Positions 50,902 to 59,830 are shown, counted from the first letter of the stretch. The stretch: DNA of 64,000 nt from Bacteroidales bacterium (GCA_004552485.1 SFOH01000003.1:1-64000); one strand, 5' to 3'. The notes: generated from the letters alone by a model not told the origin. A program made the numbers and translations.

Positions 50902-52686
50902 TTACTTCACGAGAACTTTGTGGCCGGCGGCGATGTAGAAGCCGGGGGCGGGAGCGGTGACGGTGACGGTTTGGCCGGCGGGAAGGGTGACGGTGTGGCT
51001 CTGTCCGGCGATGTTGGCGATGGTGACGACGGTGTCGGCGGCGGCGGTGAGGAGGATGTCGCGGCCGGAGACGGCTACGGTGACGTCGGCGGCGCGGTCG
51101 GCGGCGATGTCAGCCACGCCGGCGCCTTCGCCCCACTGGGTCTTGAGCCAGGCGATTTTCTGCTCGACGATGCGGCGTGCGGCGGCGGTGCGGACGGTCT
51201 CGTCGGCGTTGCCGTATTCGGGCCAGCGGCGGGCGTCGCAGGCAGCGGCGGCGGCGATGCGGTTGCCGAAGGCGGTCATGGCGCTAAGCAGGTTCTCTTC
51301 GCCGTGGGCGTCGAGGAAGTCGCTCCACACTTGTTTGACGGTGGCCACGAATTTGGGGTATTTGTAGATTTCGCCGATCCACACCTGGTGGAAGGGGGGA
51401 TTCTGCCAGATGAATTTCTGCGAGTCGCCGCGGCCGAGGGCGTTGCCGAAGTCCCAGACGGGGCCGAAGAGCCATTTGCACTCGGCGCCGCGGTTGCGGT
51501 TGAGGTAGCAGCTGCCGTGGAAGCTCTCGCAGTCGTCGAGGATTTCCTGGCAGATGTAGTAGCGAGCGAGGACGTCAAAGTCGACGAGGGCTTCGAGGGG
51601 TGCGGGGTTTGATTTGTCGGAGGCGTAGATGGCGTTGTCGATGGCTTGCATCTGGCCGACGAGGTAGTCGTTCTGCTGTGTGGAGAGGACTTCGGGCGAT
51701 TTGTATGTGAACCAGACGGGCATGTTGGGGTTACCGTCCTCATTGACAGTGACATGCGGGTCGGTGTCGTAGTTGTCGATTTCAACGAGCCAGCCGCCGT
51801 CGACATCCGTGGTGGCCTCATCGGCCTGCTCGGTGATGTTGACGCGGTCTTTGGCCACGCGGATTGTCTCGGTCAGGAAGTAGAGGCCGATGTATTTGCC
51901 GTTGAGGACGACCTCGACGGGCTGAGAGCGGGGTGTCCAGGGCATGCCGAGCAATTCGGAAGCGGTGAATCCGGCGAAGTTGCGCTGGAAGCCCTGGCTG
52001 TCGTCGGCATGGGCGAGGAGGGCCCAGTGCTTGCTGGAGGGCATGCCGAGAAGTGCCTGTTTGTCAGTGAGTTTCAGGCGATAGGGCTTTTTGTCGAAGC
52101 CGACCCACGAGTAGTTGCCGCGGCCTTTGATCTGTGTGGTGAGGGGCGCCTCGGCCGAGCCGATGTCCTTGACGCCTTCCACGCCCATGCTCTCGAGGTA
52201 GTAGGTGGCGGTGAGGTATGTCTCTTTGTCGACGATGGAGGCGCCGTTCTCGGTGTCGATGTGGAGGAGGGGCAGCGTCTGCGACCAGGCGGTGACGGGC
52301 GTGCCGCCGTCGGAGAACATGATTTTCATGGACTCGAGGTCGACCATGACGGTGTATGTCGAGGTGGAGGGGGCCTTCACGTTGGGGCTTGTGGCGAGCC
52401 TTTTCAGGGGCAGCCACGTGTTGGCGGTGACGTCGCCGGAGATGACAAGTGTCTCAGTGTCAAATTCTTCCCACTTGCCTTTGACGGTCGACATCTTGAA
52501 CTGGCCTTGATCGGTGAAGGTGACTGAGCCGGCGTATATTCCGTCGGGACGTTGGGTGAGTTCGACGGGAGCGTCGGGTTTCCAGTTGTTGAAGGGGCCT
52601 ACGATGTAGACTTGAGCTGAGGCGCCGATGGCGGCACAGAGGGTGAGCAGGACTGCCACAAGCGCGCGAAGGGTTTTGCTTATCAT
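50902..52686 (-). CDS. Secreted CotH-family protein with SusE/F-like N-terminal module and C-terminal sorting-type tail
   Basis: 594 residues. Signal peptide (MISKTLRALVAVLLTLCAAI). An N-terminal beta module (about 25-130, VYIVGPFNNWKPDAPVELTQ, YAGSVTFTDQGQFKMST) resembles SusE/SusF starch-binding domains. The CotH domain follows (about 140-480: QIKGRGNYSWVGFDKKPYRL, TPRSQPVEVVLNGKYIGLYF, SFHGSCYLNRNRGAECKWLF). CotH proteins have an atypical protein-kinase fold, but here no claim of activity is made. The C-terminus (about 525-594) ends GFYIAAGHKVLVK, like T9SS-associated tails. Divergent from the epimerase gene with overlapping promoters. Confidence 0.85.
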   Translation of the reverse strand: MISKTLRALVAVLLTLCAAIGASAQVYIVGPFNNWKPDAPVELTQRPDGIYAGSVTFTDQGQFKMSTVKGKWEEFDTETLVISGDVTANTWLPLKRLATSPNVKAPSTSTYTVMVDLESMKIMFSDGGTPVTAWSQTLPLLHIDTENGASIVDKETYLTATYYLESMGVEGVKDIGSAEAPLTTQIKGRGNYSWVGFDKKPYRLKLTDKQALLGMPSSKHWALLAHADDSQGFQRNFAGFTASELLGMPWTPRSQPVEVVLNGKYIGLYFLTETIRVAKDRVNITEQADEATTDVDGGWLVEIDNYDTDPHVTVNEDGNPNMPVWFTYKSPEVLSTQQNDYLVGQMQAIDNAIYASDKSNPAPLEALVDFDVLARYYICQEILDDCESFHGSCYLNRNRGAECKWLFGPVWDFGNALGRGDSQKFIWQNPPFHQVWIGEIYKYPKFVATVKQVWSDFLDAHGEENLLSAMTAFGNRIAAAAACDARRWPEYGNADETVRTAAARRIVEQKIAWLKTQWGEGAGVADIAADRAADVTVAVSGRDILLTAAADTVVTIANIAGQSHTVTLPAGQTVTVTAPAPGFYIAAGHKVLVK

Positions 52687-52727
52687 GATGATTGTCCGGG
52701 GGTGAAAAGTGTATTGTTAGAACACTT

Positions 52728-52758
52728 CAAAGGTAAGAAATATTTGGCAGACCACAAA
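52728..52758 (-). promoter_or_regulatory. Promoter of the CotH-family gene
   Basis: On the minus strand TTTG (52758-52755), 19 nt, TACCTTTG (52735-52728), 42 bp before the start. Its -33 element lies inside the spacer of the plus-strand promoter at 52743-52774. Confidence 0.75.
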
Positions 52759-52774
52759 ATAAATAGTAACTTTG
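52743..52774 (+). promoter_or_regulatory. Promoter of the epimerase-family gene
   Basis: TTTG (52743-52746), exactly 20 nt, TAACTTTG (52767-52774), 25 bp before the ATG at 52800. It overlaps the divergent CotH promoter. Confidence 0.75.
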
Positions 52775-52799
52775 GGGATAAAAAGCAAGAAAACAACGT

Positions 52800-53825
52800 A
52801 TGTCAGAAAGCAAGAAGACCATCCTTGTCATCGGCGCCGGCGGCTTCATCGGCGGTTTCATCGCGCAGAAAGCGTTGGCGCTGGGCTACGAGACGTGGGC
52901 CGGCGTGCGCGCCACCACGTCGCGTCGCTATCTTCAAGACCCGCGCCTGCATTTCGTGGTGCTAGACTACGGCAACGCCGACGCCGTGGCCGAGGCATTG
53001 CGTGCGGCCGCGCCCACGCCGGAAGGCTGGGACTATATCATCTGGAACCTCGGCGCCACGAAAGTCGCTCATCCCGAGGACTTTGACCGCATCAACTATC
53101 AGTATCTGATGAATTTCGTGAAGGTGCTCCGGCGCGAAAACTTAGTGCCGCGCAAGCTGCTGTATATGAGCTCGTTGAGCGCCCTCGGTCCCGGTGACGA
53201 GAAAGGCTATGCGCCCCTTAACGCCGACACCGTGCCGCGCCCCAACACCCTCTACGGCCTGTCGAAGATCAAGGCCGAGATGTGCCTCGAAAAGAGCAAT
53301 ATGCCGTGGATCATCTTCCGCCCAACTGGCGTTTACGGCCCCCACGAGAAGGACTATCTCATGATGATCGAGTCGATCGACCGCCACATCGACGTGTCGA
53401 TGGGCTTCCGCCGACAGATGCTCACGTTCATCTACGTCGAGGACCTTGTGGACGCCATGTTCCTGGCCCTGGCGGCGCCGGCCGAGAAGGTGCTCCATCA
53501 CAAGTACATCATCAGCGAGGACCGCGCCTACACTCAGGCCGAGTTCCGCGCCCTGGTTGCCAGGCACTTAGGTACGAAATGCGTGATGCCCGTGCGCCTG
53601 CCCATGTGGACAGTATGGGTCGTCAGCGCCGCCGCCGAGAAACTTGCCGCCGCGCGCGGAAAGACGTCGACGCTGAACACGGACAAGTACAAAATCATGC
53701 GTCAGCGCAACTGGAACTGCGACATCTCGGACGCCAAGCGCGACTTTGGCTTCGCGCCGCAGTGGTCGCTCGACCGCGGCATCGCCGAGACCGTGCGCGC
53801 CTACCTCGCCTCCAAAAGGAAATAG
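52800..53825 (+). CDS. NAD-dependent epimerase/dehydratase-family protein (extended SDR)
   Basis: 341 residues. N-terminal Rossmann motif GAGGFIGGF (12-20), active-site Y-x3-K in TLYGLSKIKAEM, LYMSSLSALGPGDEKGYAPL with the catalytic Ser region, and PTGVYGPHEKDYLMMIESID with TFIYVEDLVDAMFLALA. The C-terminus binds the substrate and contains RRQMLTFIYV. It resembles the nucleoside-diphosphate-sugar epimerase group of Bacteroidales (members annotated only as NAD(P)-dependent oxidoreductase); the sugar substrate is unknown. Followed after 45 bp by the S1/P1 nuclease gene. Confidence 0.85.
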   Translation: MSESKKTILVIGAGGFIGGFIAQKALALGYETWAGVRATTSRRYLQDPRLHFVVLDYGNADAVAEALRAAAPTPEGWDYIIWNLGATKVAHPEDFDRINYQYLMNFVKVLRRENLVPRKLLYMSSLSALGPGDEKGYAPLNADTVPRPNTLYGLSKIKAEMCLEKSNMPWIIFRPTGVYGPHEKDYLMMIESIDRHIDVSMGFRRQMLTFIYVEDLVDAMFLALAAPAEKVLHHKYIISEDRAYTQAEFRALVARHLGTKCVMPVRLPMWTVWVVSAAAEKLAAARGKTSTLNTDKYKIMRQRNWNCDISDAKRDFGFAPQWSLDRGIAETVRAYLASKRK

Positions 53826-53870
53826 CCACAGACAATAATTTCCGGGAAACCCATAAACACCTATAACTCA

Positions 53871-54638
53871 ATGAAAAAGATTATCACATTCACATTTCTC
53901 CTGACAGCTCTCATGAGCTGGGGCTGGGGCCAGAAAGGCCATGATGTCACCGCCAGCGTCGCCGAGCGCCACCTCACTCCTAAAGCCAAAGCCGCTGTCT
54001 CCGACCTCCTCGACGGCAAGTCGATGATCTACTGGGCCAACTGGCTCGACAATGCCAGCCACACGCCCCAGTATGCCTACACCAAGACCTGGCATTACAA
54101 GAACATCAACGCCGGCGTGCCCTACGAGAAAATGTCGCTCAACCCGAGCGGCGACGTTGTCACGGCCATCAATTCGCAGATTGCCGTCCTGAAAGACGCC
54201 GGCAAGAGCCGCGACGAGAAAGTGCTGGCCCTCAAGATTTTAGTGCACACCGTCGGCGACCTTCACCAGCCCATGCACATGGGACGCCAGACCGACCTCG
54301 GCGGCAACAAGGTGAAAGTGAAATACTTCAACCGCGACCGCAACCTTCACGGCATCTGGGACACTGACCTCGTGGAGTCCGCCCACAAGTGGAGCTATAC
54401 CGAGTGGACCGACATGATCGACCGCACCACTCCCGCGCAGCAGGAAGAGATGGTCAAGGGCACAACCGACGACTGGGCCCGTCAGACCCACGAGATTGCC
54501 AAGCAGATTTACGAAGAAATTCCCGAAGGCTACAACCTGTCCTACAACGACGTAGCCCGCTGGGCGCCCGTCATCGAGCAGCAGCTCCTGACCGGCGGCA
54601 TCCGCCTGGCCTCCATCCTCAACTCCATCTTCCAATAA
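53871..54638 (+). CDS. Secreted S1/P1-family zinc nuclease
   Basis: 255 residues. Signal peptide MKKIITFTFLLTALMSWG; cleavage would leave a mature N-terminal Trp (WGWGQKGHDVTASVAE), the zinc ligand of the family. The trinuclear zinc site is visible: GQKGHD, WANWLDNA, HTVGDLHQPMHMG (conserved HxxGDxHQPxH), and DRNLHGIWDTDL (HxxWD). It cuts single-stranded DNA/RNA and removes 3'-phosphates, probably for nucleotide scavenging in the periplasm or outside. Confidence 0.93.
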   Translation: MKKIITFTFLLTALMSWGWGQKGHDVTASVAERHLTPKAKAAVSDLLDGKSMIYWANWLDNASHTPQYAYTKTWHYKNINAGVPYEKMSLNPSGDVVTAINSQIAVLKDAGKSRDEKVLALKILVHTVGDLHQPMHMGRQTDLGGNKVKVKYFNRDRNLHGIWDTDLVESAHKWSYTEWTDMIDRTTPAQQEEMVKGTTDDWARQTHEIAKQIYEEIPEGYNLSYNDVARWAPVIEQQLLTGGIRLASILNSIFQ

Positions 54639-54834
54639 CCCTCCCCGCGCCCCGCGCGCGTGCGTGCTTTAGAAAAATCCCTAACGCACGCGCTACGCGG
54701 TGCAATCGCATAAAATCCACATTACCATGGGTTTGGCAGCGATCTGCGCAGCCTGCACCGCCTGGCTACCCTAACCGCCGGCTACGCCGGCATTTCTCCG
54801 ACCGCCTTCTTCTTTTATCGGACAGAAATGGAAT

Positions 54835-54877
54835 AAAAAACATAGCCGGCGAGCATTGCTTGCCGGCTATGTTTTTT
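54835..54877. terminator. Bidirectional terminator between S1/P1 nuclease and GH13 genes
   Basis: 20-bp stem with one G-T wobble (AAAAAACATAGCCGGCGAGC against GCTTGCCGGCTATGTTTTTT) and a 3-nt loop. A-run before and T-run after serve the convergent genes. The 196 bp between it and the nuclease stop hold a smaller GC-rich inverted pair (CGCGTGCG / CGCACGCG) but no gene. Confidence 0.8.
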
Positions 54878-54892
54878 ATTGCGGGGAAGGGG

Positions 54893-57658
54893 TTAGCGGA
54901 TGAGGCGCTTGGTGATGTGGGTGCCGCGGCGGACGATGTAGAGGCCGGGTGCGGTGGGGTTGAGGACGCGGACGCCCTGGATGGTGTAGTATTCAGGGGC
55001 GGAGGCATCCGGGCCGTCGGCGGTGATGTCGGTGACGGCGGAGGCATAGATGCCCATGTCGGTGATGGAGGCGGGGCCGGTGCCGGGGGTGCCTTTGTAG
55101 AGGTGCATGTGCTTGAGGGCGTCGCCGGTGATGTCGACGGACTGGAGGGTGCCGTTGCCGCCGCCGTTGAAGACTACGCCGAAGGTGCCGGCGGGCACGG
55201 TGTAGGTCCAGATGTTGTCAGCGCCGGGGACGGGCATCATGGCCACGCCGGGCCAGGTGGTCTGTTCCACGCTCCAGTGGTGGATGAGCATCTTGGTCCA
55301 CAGCGTCTCTGTGTTGTCATAGAAAACGGTGATTCCGGTGGGCTGCTCGATGCGGGTGAAGACGGCGTCGCCGGAGGTCTGTGTCTCGCCGTTGGAGGCG
55401 GTCCACTTCACTGTCACGCTCTCGCCGACGGCCATGCCTTCGCCAAGGGTGAAGGATGTGGTGGAGGTGAAGGTGACGGGAGCGGTGTCGCCAATCTGGT
55501 AGGTGCCGGAGACGGTGCCTTTGCGCAGTGAGGCTGTAACTGTCACGTTGTCAACGAAGTTTCCGCCATCGGGGTTGAGGACAACACCGGGGTCGTCGAT
55601 TGCATCTTCCTTGGTGTAATAGGTGTCGGTGCCGGGGTCGGTGAAAGAGACGCTGCCGCCTTTGGCGACGGGCGAGGTGGTGTATATGAACTTGCCGTCG
55701 TCGCCGACTTTGCCGCCGGTCCAGTCTTTTACGAGGACGCGGAGCTGGCCCTTGTTGGAGGGAGCGGTGACGGTGATGGAGCCGCCTTCGGAGGCGGTGT
55801 AGGACTGGCCGGTGACAAGGTCAACGTAGGTGCCGGCGGGGACGTTGGAGAAGGAGGCGCCGCCGTTTATGGCCACCAGAGCATAGCTGTCCTTCCAGGC
55901 GCGCTTGAAGGCGTAGGAGCCTGAGCAGCCCTCGAAGGTGTACTGGCCCTTGCGCAGGGCGGGGACAGCGGCGCGTATTTGGTTGAGGCGTATGATGTGC
56001 TGCGAGAGGTCGCCGCCGAGGGTGGTGTTGACGTTGCCGGAGGCGGTGTATTTGCCAAAGTCAGAGGCGGTTACGGAGCCTTTGAGGTATTCGCCGAAGT
56101 AGGCGCGTCCGGTTTCGGAGAGGGGTCCGCTGGGGCCGTTGTCAATCTTTTTGCCCTTCTGGAATTCCACCTCGGAGCCGTAGTAGATGCACGGGATGCC
56201 GCGGAAGGTGAACATCAGCGACAGGTTCTCGGCCCACTGCTCGGTGCCGCCGGTGAAGCGCACGGCGTCGTTGGGCTGGGGACCGTAGTCGTGTGAGTCG
56301 ACGTAGACAACGTTCCAGGTGGCGTCGTTGTAGTATTTGTCGCCCTGTTTGGCGATGCTGACGGCGGCGCCGGCGTTGTTGAAGTTGTAGTGCATGGGGA
56401 AGTCGATGACATTGAAGCCGGAAGCCTTGGAATAGTCGGGCTCATGCCAGCGGCTGTTCTTGAGGAAGGCGTTGTCGGAGTTCTCGTTGAAATCCACGTC
56501 CTTGAGGCATACGAGCATGTTGCCGAGGGGCTCGGCGCCTTCGGGGACAAACTGCTCGTCCCACCATGTGGGGTCGGAGTTCCACTCGTTGAGGAGGCTT
56601 TCGGGGGATTTCCAGGTGTAGAAGTGGCTGGAGAGGCAGTGCTGGCCGCGGTATATGACTTCGCTGAAGCGGGCGCAGCATTCGCCGAACATGTAGAAGG
56701 GAGCGCCACCGGGACGGCGGTCCTTGTACTTTTCTCCGAGGGCGATGAATGCGGGGATGAACGTCTTGTTGAAGGTGAGGCGTGAGATGTGGCCGGTGGT
56801 GTCAATGCGGAAGCCGTCGACGCCCATGGCGATGAACTTGCCGTAGCACTCGATGAGGTAGTCAGTGACGGCGTTGTTTTCGGTGTTGAGGTCCACGCAG
56901 TCGCCGGCAATCTGACCCCACCAGCGCGTGGGCTCGTCCCAGTTCCACTGGGTGCTGAGGTGGTGCCAGTAGTTGTGGGAGTCCTTGTTGGTGCCGTCGG
57001 TGTTTTTGAGGTAGCAGAAGCGGCGCTTGTACTGGTCGTCGGGGGTGAGGTCCCAGTATCCGCTGCCGAGTTTGTCGGTCTCAGGCTTCATACATGCGGA
57101 GATGGAAGCCTGGTTGGAGATGCGCTGGTCGCGGGTGAAGAGGCGGGCGAAGTGGTCCTCGCCGAAGTTGCCGGTGTGCTGGAGCACGACGTCGAGGATG
57201 AGTTTCATTCCACGGGCGTGGACGGCGTCGATAAGGTCCTGGAAGTCAACGTCTTCGTCGGAACCCTGGCTGACGCGAGAGAGGTAGCGGAGGTCAACGC
57301 GGCTGAAGTCCATGGCGTGATAGCCGTGATAGTCGTAGCCGGAGGCGTTCTGGACGACGGGGGTAATCCAAATGGCGGTGAAACCCAGGGCTTTGATGTA
57401 GTCGAGGCGCTCGATGAGGCCTTTGAAGTCGCCGCGCCAGCAGGGGTCTTTGGATGCAATCTGCGACTGTTGGTTGTCCCAGCACAGCACGTTGTTGGCG
57501 GGATCACCATCGTAGAAACGCGTTGTCATGGCAAAATAGATGGTCTCGTCACGGAAGTCGGTGCGTTCACCGGTGAAAGCGGCGTGGGCGCTGAGGGCGG
57601 CTGCGCTGAGAGTCAGGGCCGCGACGGCGCCCCTGAGAAGGTTGGTAAGTTTAGACAT
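54893..57658 (-). CDS. Secreted GH13 alpha-amylase with CBM26-like module and C-terminal sorting-type tail
   Basis: 921 residues. Signal peptide (1-26). GH13 catalytic domain about 30-640: nucleophile D286 in VDGFRIDTTGH, acid/base E326 in YMFGECCARF, transition-state stabiliser D457 in VYVDSHDYGP, plus DVVLQHTGNFGEDH. Ig-like/chitobiase-like beta domain about 690-780 (VVLNPDGGNFVDNVTVTASL). CBM26-like starch-binding module about 785-870 (ITVFYDNTETLWTKMLIHHW, VPAGTFGVVFNGGGNGT). The end is YYTIQGVRVL...GLYIVRRGTHITKRLIR, a T9SS-type tail. It degrades starch or glycogen outside the cell. No other sus genes adjoin it. Confidence 0.92.
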   Translation of the reverse strand: MSKLTNLLRGAVAALTLSAAALSAHAAFTGERTDFRDETIYFAMTTRFYDGDPANNVLCWDNQQSQIASKDPCWRGDFKGLIERLDYIKALGFTAIWITPVVQNASGYDYHGYHAMDFSRVDLRYLSRVSQGSDEDVDFQDLIDAVHARGMKLILDVVLQHTGNFGEDHFARLFTRDQRISNQASISACMKPETDKLGSGYWDLTPDDQYKRRFCYLKNTDGTNKDSHNYWHHLSTQWNWDEPTRWWGQIAGDCVDLNTENNAVTDYLIECYGKFIAMGVDGFRIDTTGHISRLTFNKTFIPAFIALGEKYKDRRPGGAPFYMFGECCARFSEVIYRGQHCLSSHFYTWKSPESLLNEWNSDPTWWDEQFVPEGAEPLGNMLVCLKDVDFNENSDNAFLKNSRWHEPDYSKASGFNVIDFPMHYNFNNAGAAVSIAKQGDKYYNDATWNVVYVDSHDYGPQPNDAVRFTGGTEQWAENLSLMFTFRGIPCIYYGSEVEFQKGKKIDNGPSGPLSETGRAYFGEYLKGSVTASDFGKYTASGNVNTTLGGDLSQHIIRLNQIRAAVPALRKGQYTFEGCSGSYAFKRAWKDSYALVAINGGASFSNVPAGTYVDLVTGQSYTASEGGSITVTAPSNKGQLRVLVKDWTGGKVGDDGKFIYTTSPVAKGGSVSFTDPGTDTYYTKEDAIDDPGVVLNPDGGNFVDNVTVTASLRKGTVSGTYQIGDTAPVTFTSTTSFTLGEGMAVGESVTVKWTASNGETQTSGDAVFTRIEQPTGITVFYDNTETLWTKMLIHHWSVEQTTWPGVAMMPVPGADNIWTYTVPAGTFGVVFNGGGNGTLQSVDITGDALKHMHLYKGTPGTGPASITDMGIYASAVTDITADGPDASAPEYYTIQGVRVLNPTAPGLYIVRRGTHITKRLIR

Positions 57659-57774
57659 AAAGTGTTGATTGATAGTTGGCTATGGTATTAATGAGGGTTG
57701 TGGTTTTGTTCCGTCTGTGGGACGGGAGCCGAGGTCCCGTCCGGATTGGTTGGCGAAATTGTGGGGGCGTGGTC

Positions 57775-58629
57775 TCAGCGGCCGAGGGCTTTGAGCTGGA
57801 GGCCGATGACCTCGTGGAGGCCGAACAGGAGGTTCATGCAGTGGACGGCGGTGCCGGCGGCGCCTTTTACGGAGGCATCCATGAGAGCCTCTATGGTGAG
57901 TGCGGAGTCCTGTACATGAAGATGCAATAGGCACTTGTTGGTGTTGGTGACGTCGGCGGGGACGGGCCGGCGGGGGATTACGAAGACGAAGTTGTGGTCA
58001 GCGAACTCTTCGCGGTAGATGGCGCGGACGTCGCTGCCGGTGCAGTTGGTGGGGAGCGTGACGCGTGCGGTGAAGGGGAAGCCGTCGGGAGCGGCGACGA
58101 TGCTGATGCGGCCGTCGAAGTCGGGCTGAAGCTGAAGCACGGCGGCTTTCACCACGTCCGTGTCGGCCACGCCGGCCACTTCCACAACGATTTCGCCGTG
58201 CAACTCGCCGCGCTTCGCCAGTGGCAGCAGGGCGATGACGGCGGCCTGAGTGGCGGCGCCGGGGATGGCGGCACGCATGGCGCCGCGCACCATGTCCTTA
58301 CGGTTGAGTTCGCCTATGCCGGTGACAAAACCCTCATGACCAATGAATTGGCCGGTGAGGTCGATGACGCGGGCGTCGTCCTTGAGCGAGGCGGGGAGCG
58401 TCGTGCCGGGACGGGTGATGAAGACCACGTCGGTGTGCGAGAAGTCGGGGTTGTCGGTGAATCGCAGGTCGGTGTCGCCGACGAGGCCGTGGTGGTATTC
58501 GCTCACCAGCTGGCCGTCGCGGCCGGGACTGACAGCGCTGACGAGTTCGACGTCGGGGTGATGAACCAGCAGTCGCAACAATTCACCGCCGGCGTCCGAG
58601 TCAGCGTCAATGATGGAGGCTTTAATCAT
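57775..58629 (-). CDS. Degenerate ArgC-like protein (N-acetyl-gamma-glutamyl-phosphate reductase homologue lacking the catalytic Cys)
   Basis: 284 residues from the Met at 58629; an upstream ATG at 58656 lies inside the -7 box and is rejected. The C-terminal half follows ArgC (VTNTNKCLLHL, DASVKGAAGTAVHCMNLLFG, LHEVIGLQLKALGR), as do the N-terminal GELLRLLVHHPDVELVSAVS and GELNRKDMV. But the catalytic PGC motif reads PGAAT (A125 for Cys), the NADP loop is IIDADSDAGGE instead of GxxGYxG, and the region normally holding TGSTGAGVKPG and following residues is deleted (about 38 residues shorter than ArgC). The enzyme cannot form the thioester intermediate. No other arg genes nearby. Possible pseudoenzyme or regulatory subunit. 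Confidence 0.82.
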   Translation of the reverse strand: MIKASIIDADSDAGGELLRLLVHHPDVELVSAVSPGRDGQLVSEYHHGLVGDTDLRFTDNPDFSHTDVVFITRPGTTLPASLKDDARVIDLTGQFIGHEGFVTGIGELNRKDMVRGAMRAAIPGAATQAAVIALLPLAKRGELHGEIVVEVAGVADTDVVKAAVLQLQPDFDGRISIVAAPDGFPFTARVTLPTNCTGSDVRAIYREEFADHNFVFVIPRRPVPADVTNTNKCLLHLHVQDSALTIEALMDASVKGAAGTAVHCMNLLFGLHEVIGLQLKALGR

Positions 58630-58653
58630 TCTATATAGTAATGGTTTGCGCTG

Positions 58654-58661
58654 CAAAGTTA
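58654..58661 (-). promoter_or_regulatory. Promoter -7 box of the ArgC-like gene
   Basis: TAACTTTG on the minus strand, 25 bp before the chosen start. No -33 TTTG found at 19-23 nt. Confidence 0.5.
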
Positions 58662-58729
58662 AGAAATATTTATGACACAGCCGCGCCGCCGCCCCACTTT
58701 TTGCGCCGATGTCGAAAGAAAACGAAGAA

Positions 58730-58767
58730 CGGCCGGAGAGAGGCTCGCGTGAGCCTGTCTCCGACCG
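58730..58767 (-). terminator. Probable terminator of fba
   Basis: 17-bp imperfect stem (58730-58746 with 58751-58767, two mismatches) and a 4-nt loop. On the minus strand it is followed by the T-rich TTCTTCGTTTTCTTTC. It lies 65 bp past the fba stop and about 70 bp upstream of the ArgC-like promoter, i.e. after fba... read in the minus direction it precedes the ArgC-like gene. Confidence 0.5.
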
Positions 58768-58831
58768 TTGTCGGTTCTTATGGGGGAGTCACTGACGCCG
58801 CGGGGGCGGTCAATGGCCCGGGCTGACAAAT

Positions 58832-59830
58832 TTATTCAGCTTTGCCGGCGGAACCAAGCACGTTGATGATTTTGTGCTTGTAGAGTTTCTCCATGTTGTC
58901 GCGGGCGGGGCCGAGGTATTTGCGGGGGTCGAACTCGGAGGGTTTCTCGAAGAAGACGCGGCGCACGGCGGCGGTCATGGCCAGACGGCTGTCAGAGTCG
59001 ATGTTGATTTTGCAGACAGCGCTCTTGGCGGCTTTGCGGAGCTGCTCCTCGGGGATGCCGATGGCATCGGGGAGCTTGCCGCCGAACATGTTGATGGTGT
59101 CAACCTCTTCCTGGGGCACTGATGAAGAGCCGTGGAGGACGATGGGGAAGCCGGGGAGTTTCTCCATAACGGCGTCGAGCACGTCGAAAGCCAGGGGAGG
59201 GGGGACGAGCTTGCCGTCGGCGTTGCGGGTGCACTGCTCGGGGGTGAACTTGTAGGCGCCGTGGCTGGTGCCGATTGAGATGGCGAGAGAGTCGCAGCCG
59301 GTGCGGGTGGCGAAGTCGATAACTTCCTCGGGGTCGGTGTAGGTGTGGTGGTCTGAGGAAACTTCGTCCTCAACGCCGGCCAGCACGCCGAGCTCGCCCT
59401 CGACGGTTACGTCGAACTGGTGGGCATAGTCAACAACTTTCTTGGTGAGGGCCACGTTCTCCTCGTAGGGGAGGTGCGAGCCGTCGATCATCACTGAAGA
59501 GAAGCCGAAGTCGATGCAGCTCTTGCAGAGTTCGAAAGAATCGCCGTGGTCGAGGTGGAGCACGATCTGGGGTTTCTCCCAGCCCAGCTCTTTGGCATAT
59601 TCAACGGCGCCCTGAGCCATGTAGCGCAGGAGGGTTGCGTTGGCGTAGTTGCGGGCACCTTTAGACACCTGGAGGATGACGGGAGACTTCTCCTCAGAAG
59701 CGGCCTTGATGATGGCCTGGAGCTGCTCCATGTTGTTGAAGTTGAAAGCGGGGATGGCATAGCCGCCCTTGATGGCTTTTGCGAACATCTCACGGGTGTT
59801 CACAAGACCTAAATCCTTGTAATTTACCAT
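58832..59830 (-). CDS. fba: Fructose-bisphosphate aldolase, class II
   Basis: 332 residues. Zinc-dependent aldolase: VLHLDHGDSFELCKSCIDFG (zinc His and catalytic Asp), SSVMIDGSHLPYEEN, VEGELGVLAGVEDE (zinc Glu), LAISIGTSHGAYKF (zinc His, phosphate loop) and FPIVLHGSSSVPQEEVDTIN. It splits fructose-1,6-bisphosphate to DHAP and glyceraldehyde-3-phosphate in glycolysis. Monocistronic, with its own promoter and terminator. Confidence 0.97.
   Translation of the reverse strand: MVNYKDLGLVNTREMFAKAIKGGYAIPAFNFNNMEQLQAIIKAASEEKSPVILQVSKGARNYANATLLRYMAQGAVEYAKELGWEKPQIVLHLDHGDSFELCKSCIDFGFSSVMIDGSHLPYEENVALTKKVVDYAHQFDVTVEGELGVLAGVEDEVSSDHHTYTDPEEVIDFATRTGCDSLAISIGTSHGAYKFTPEQCTRNADGKLVPPPLAFDVLDAVMEKLPGFPIVLHGSSSVPQEEVDTINMFGGKLPDAIGIPEEQLRKAAKSAVCKINIDSDSRLAMTAAVRRVFFEKPSEFDPRKYLGPARDNMEKLYKHKIINVLGSAGKAE

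Noticed and set aside
54389..55531. 380-codon plus ORF running from the nuclease gene into the region opposite the amylase
   Set aside because: It crosses a bidirectional terminator and is out of frame with both real genes.
58630..58656. Upstream start for the ArgC-like gene (ATG at 58656)
   Set aside because: It falls inside the TAACTTTG promoter box; the ATG at 58629 aligns with the ArgC N-terminus.
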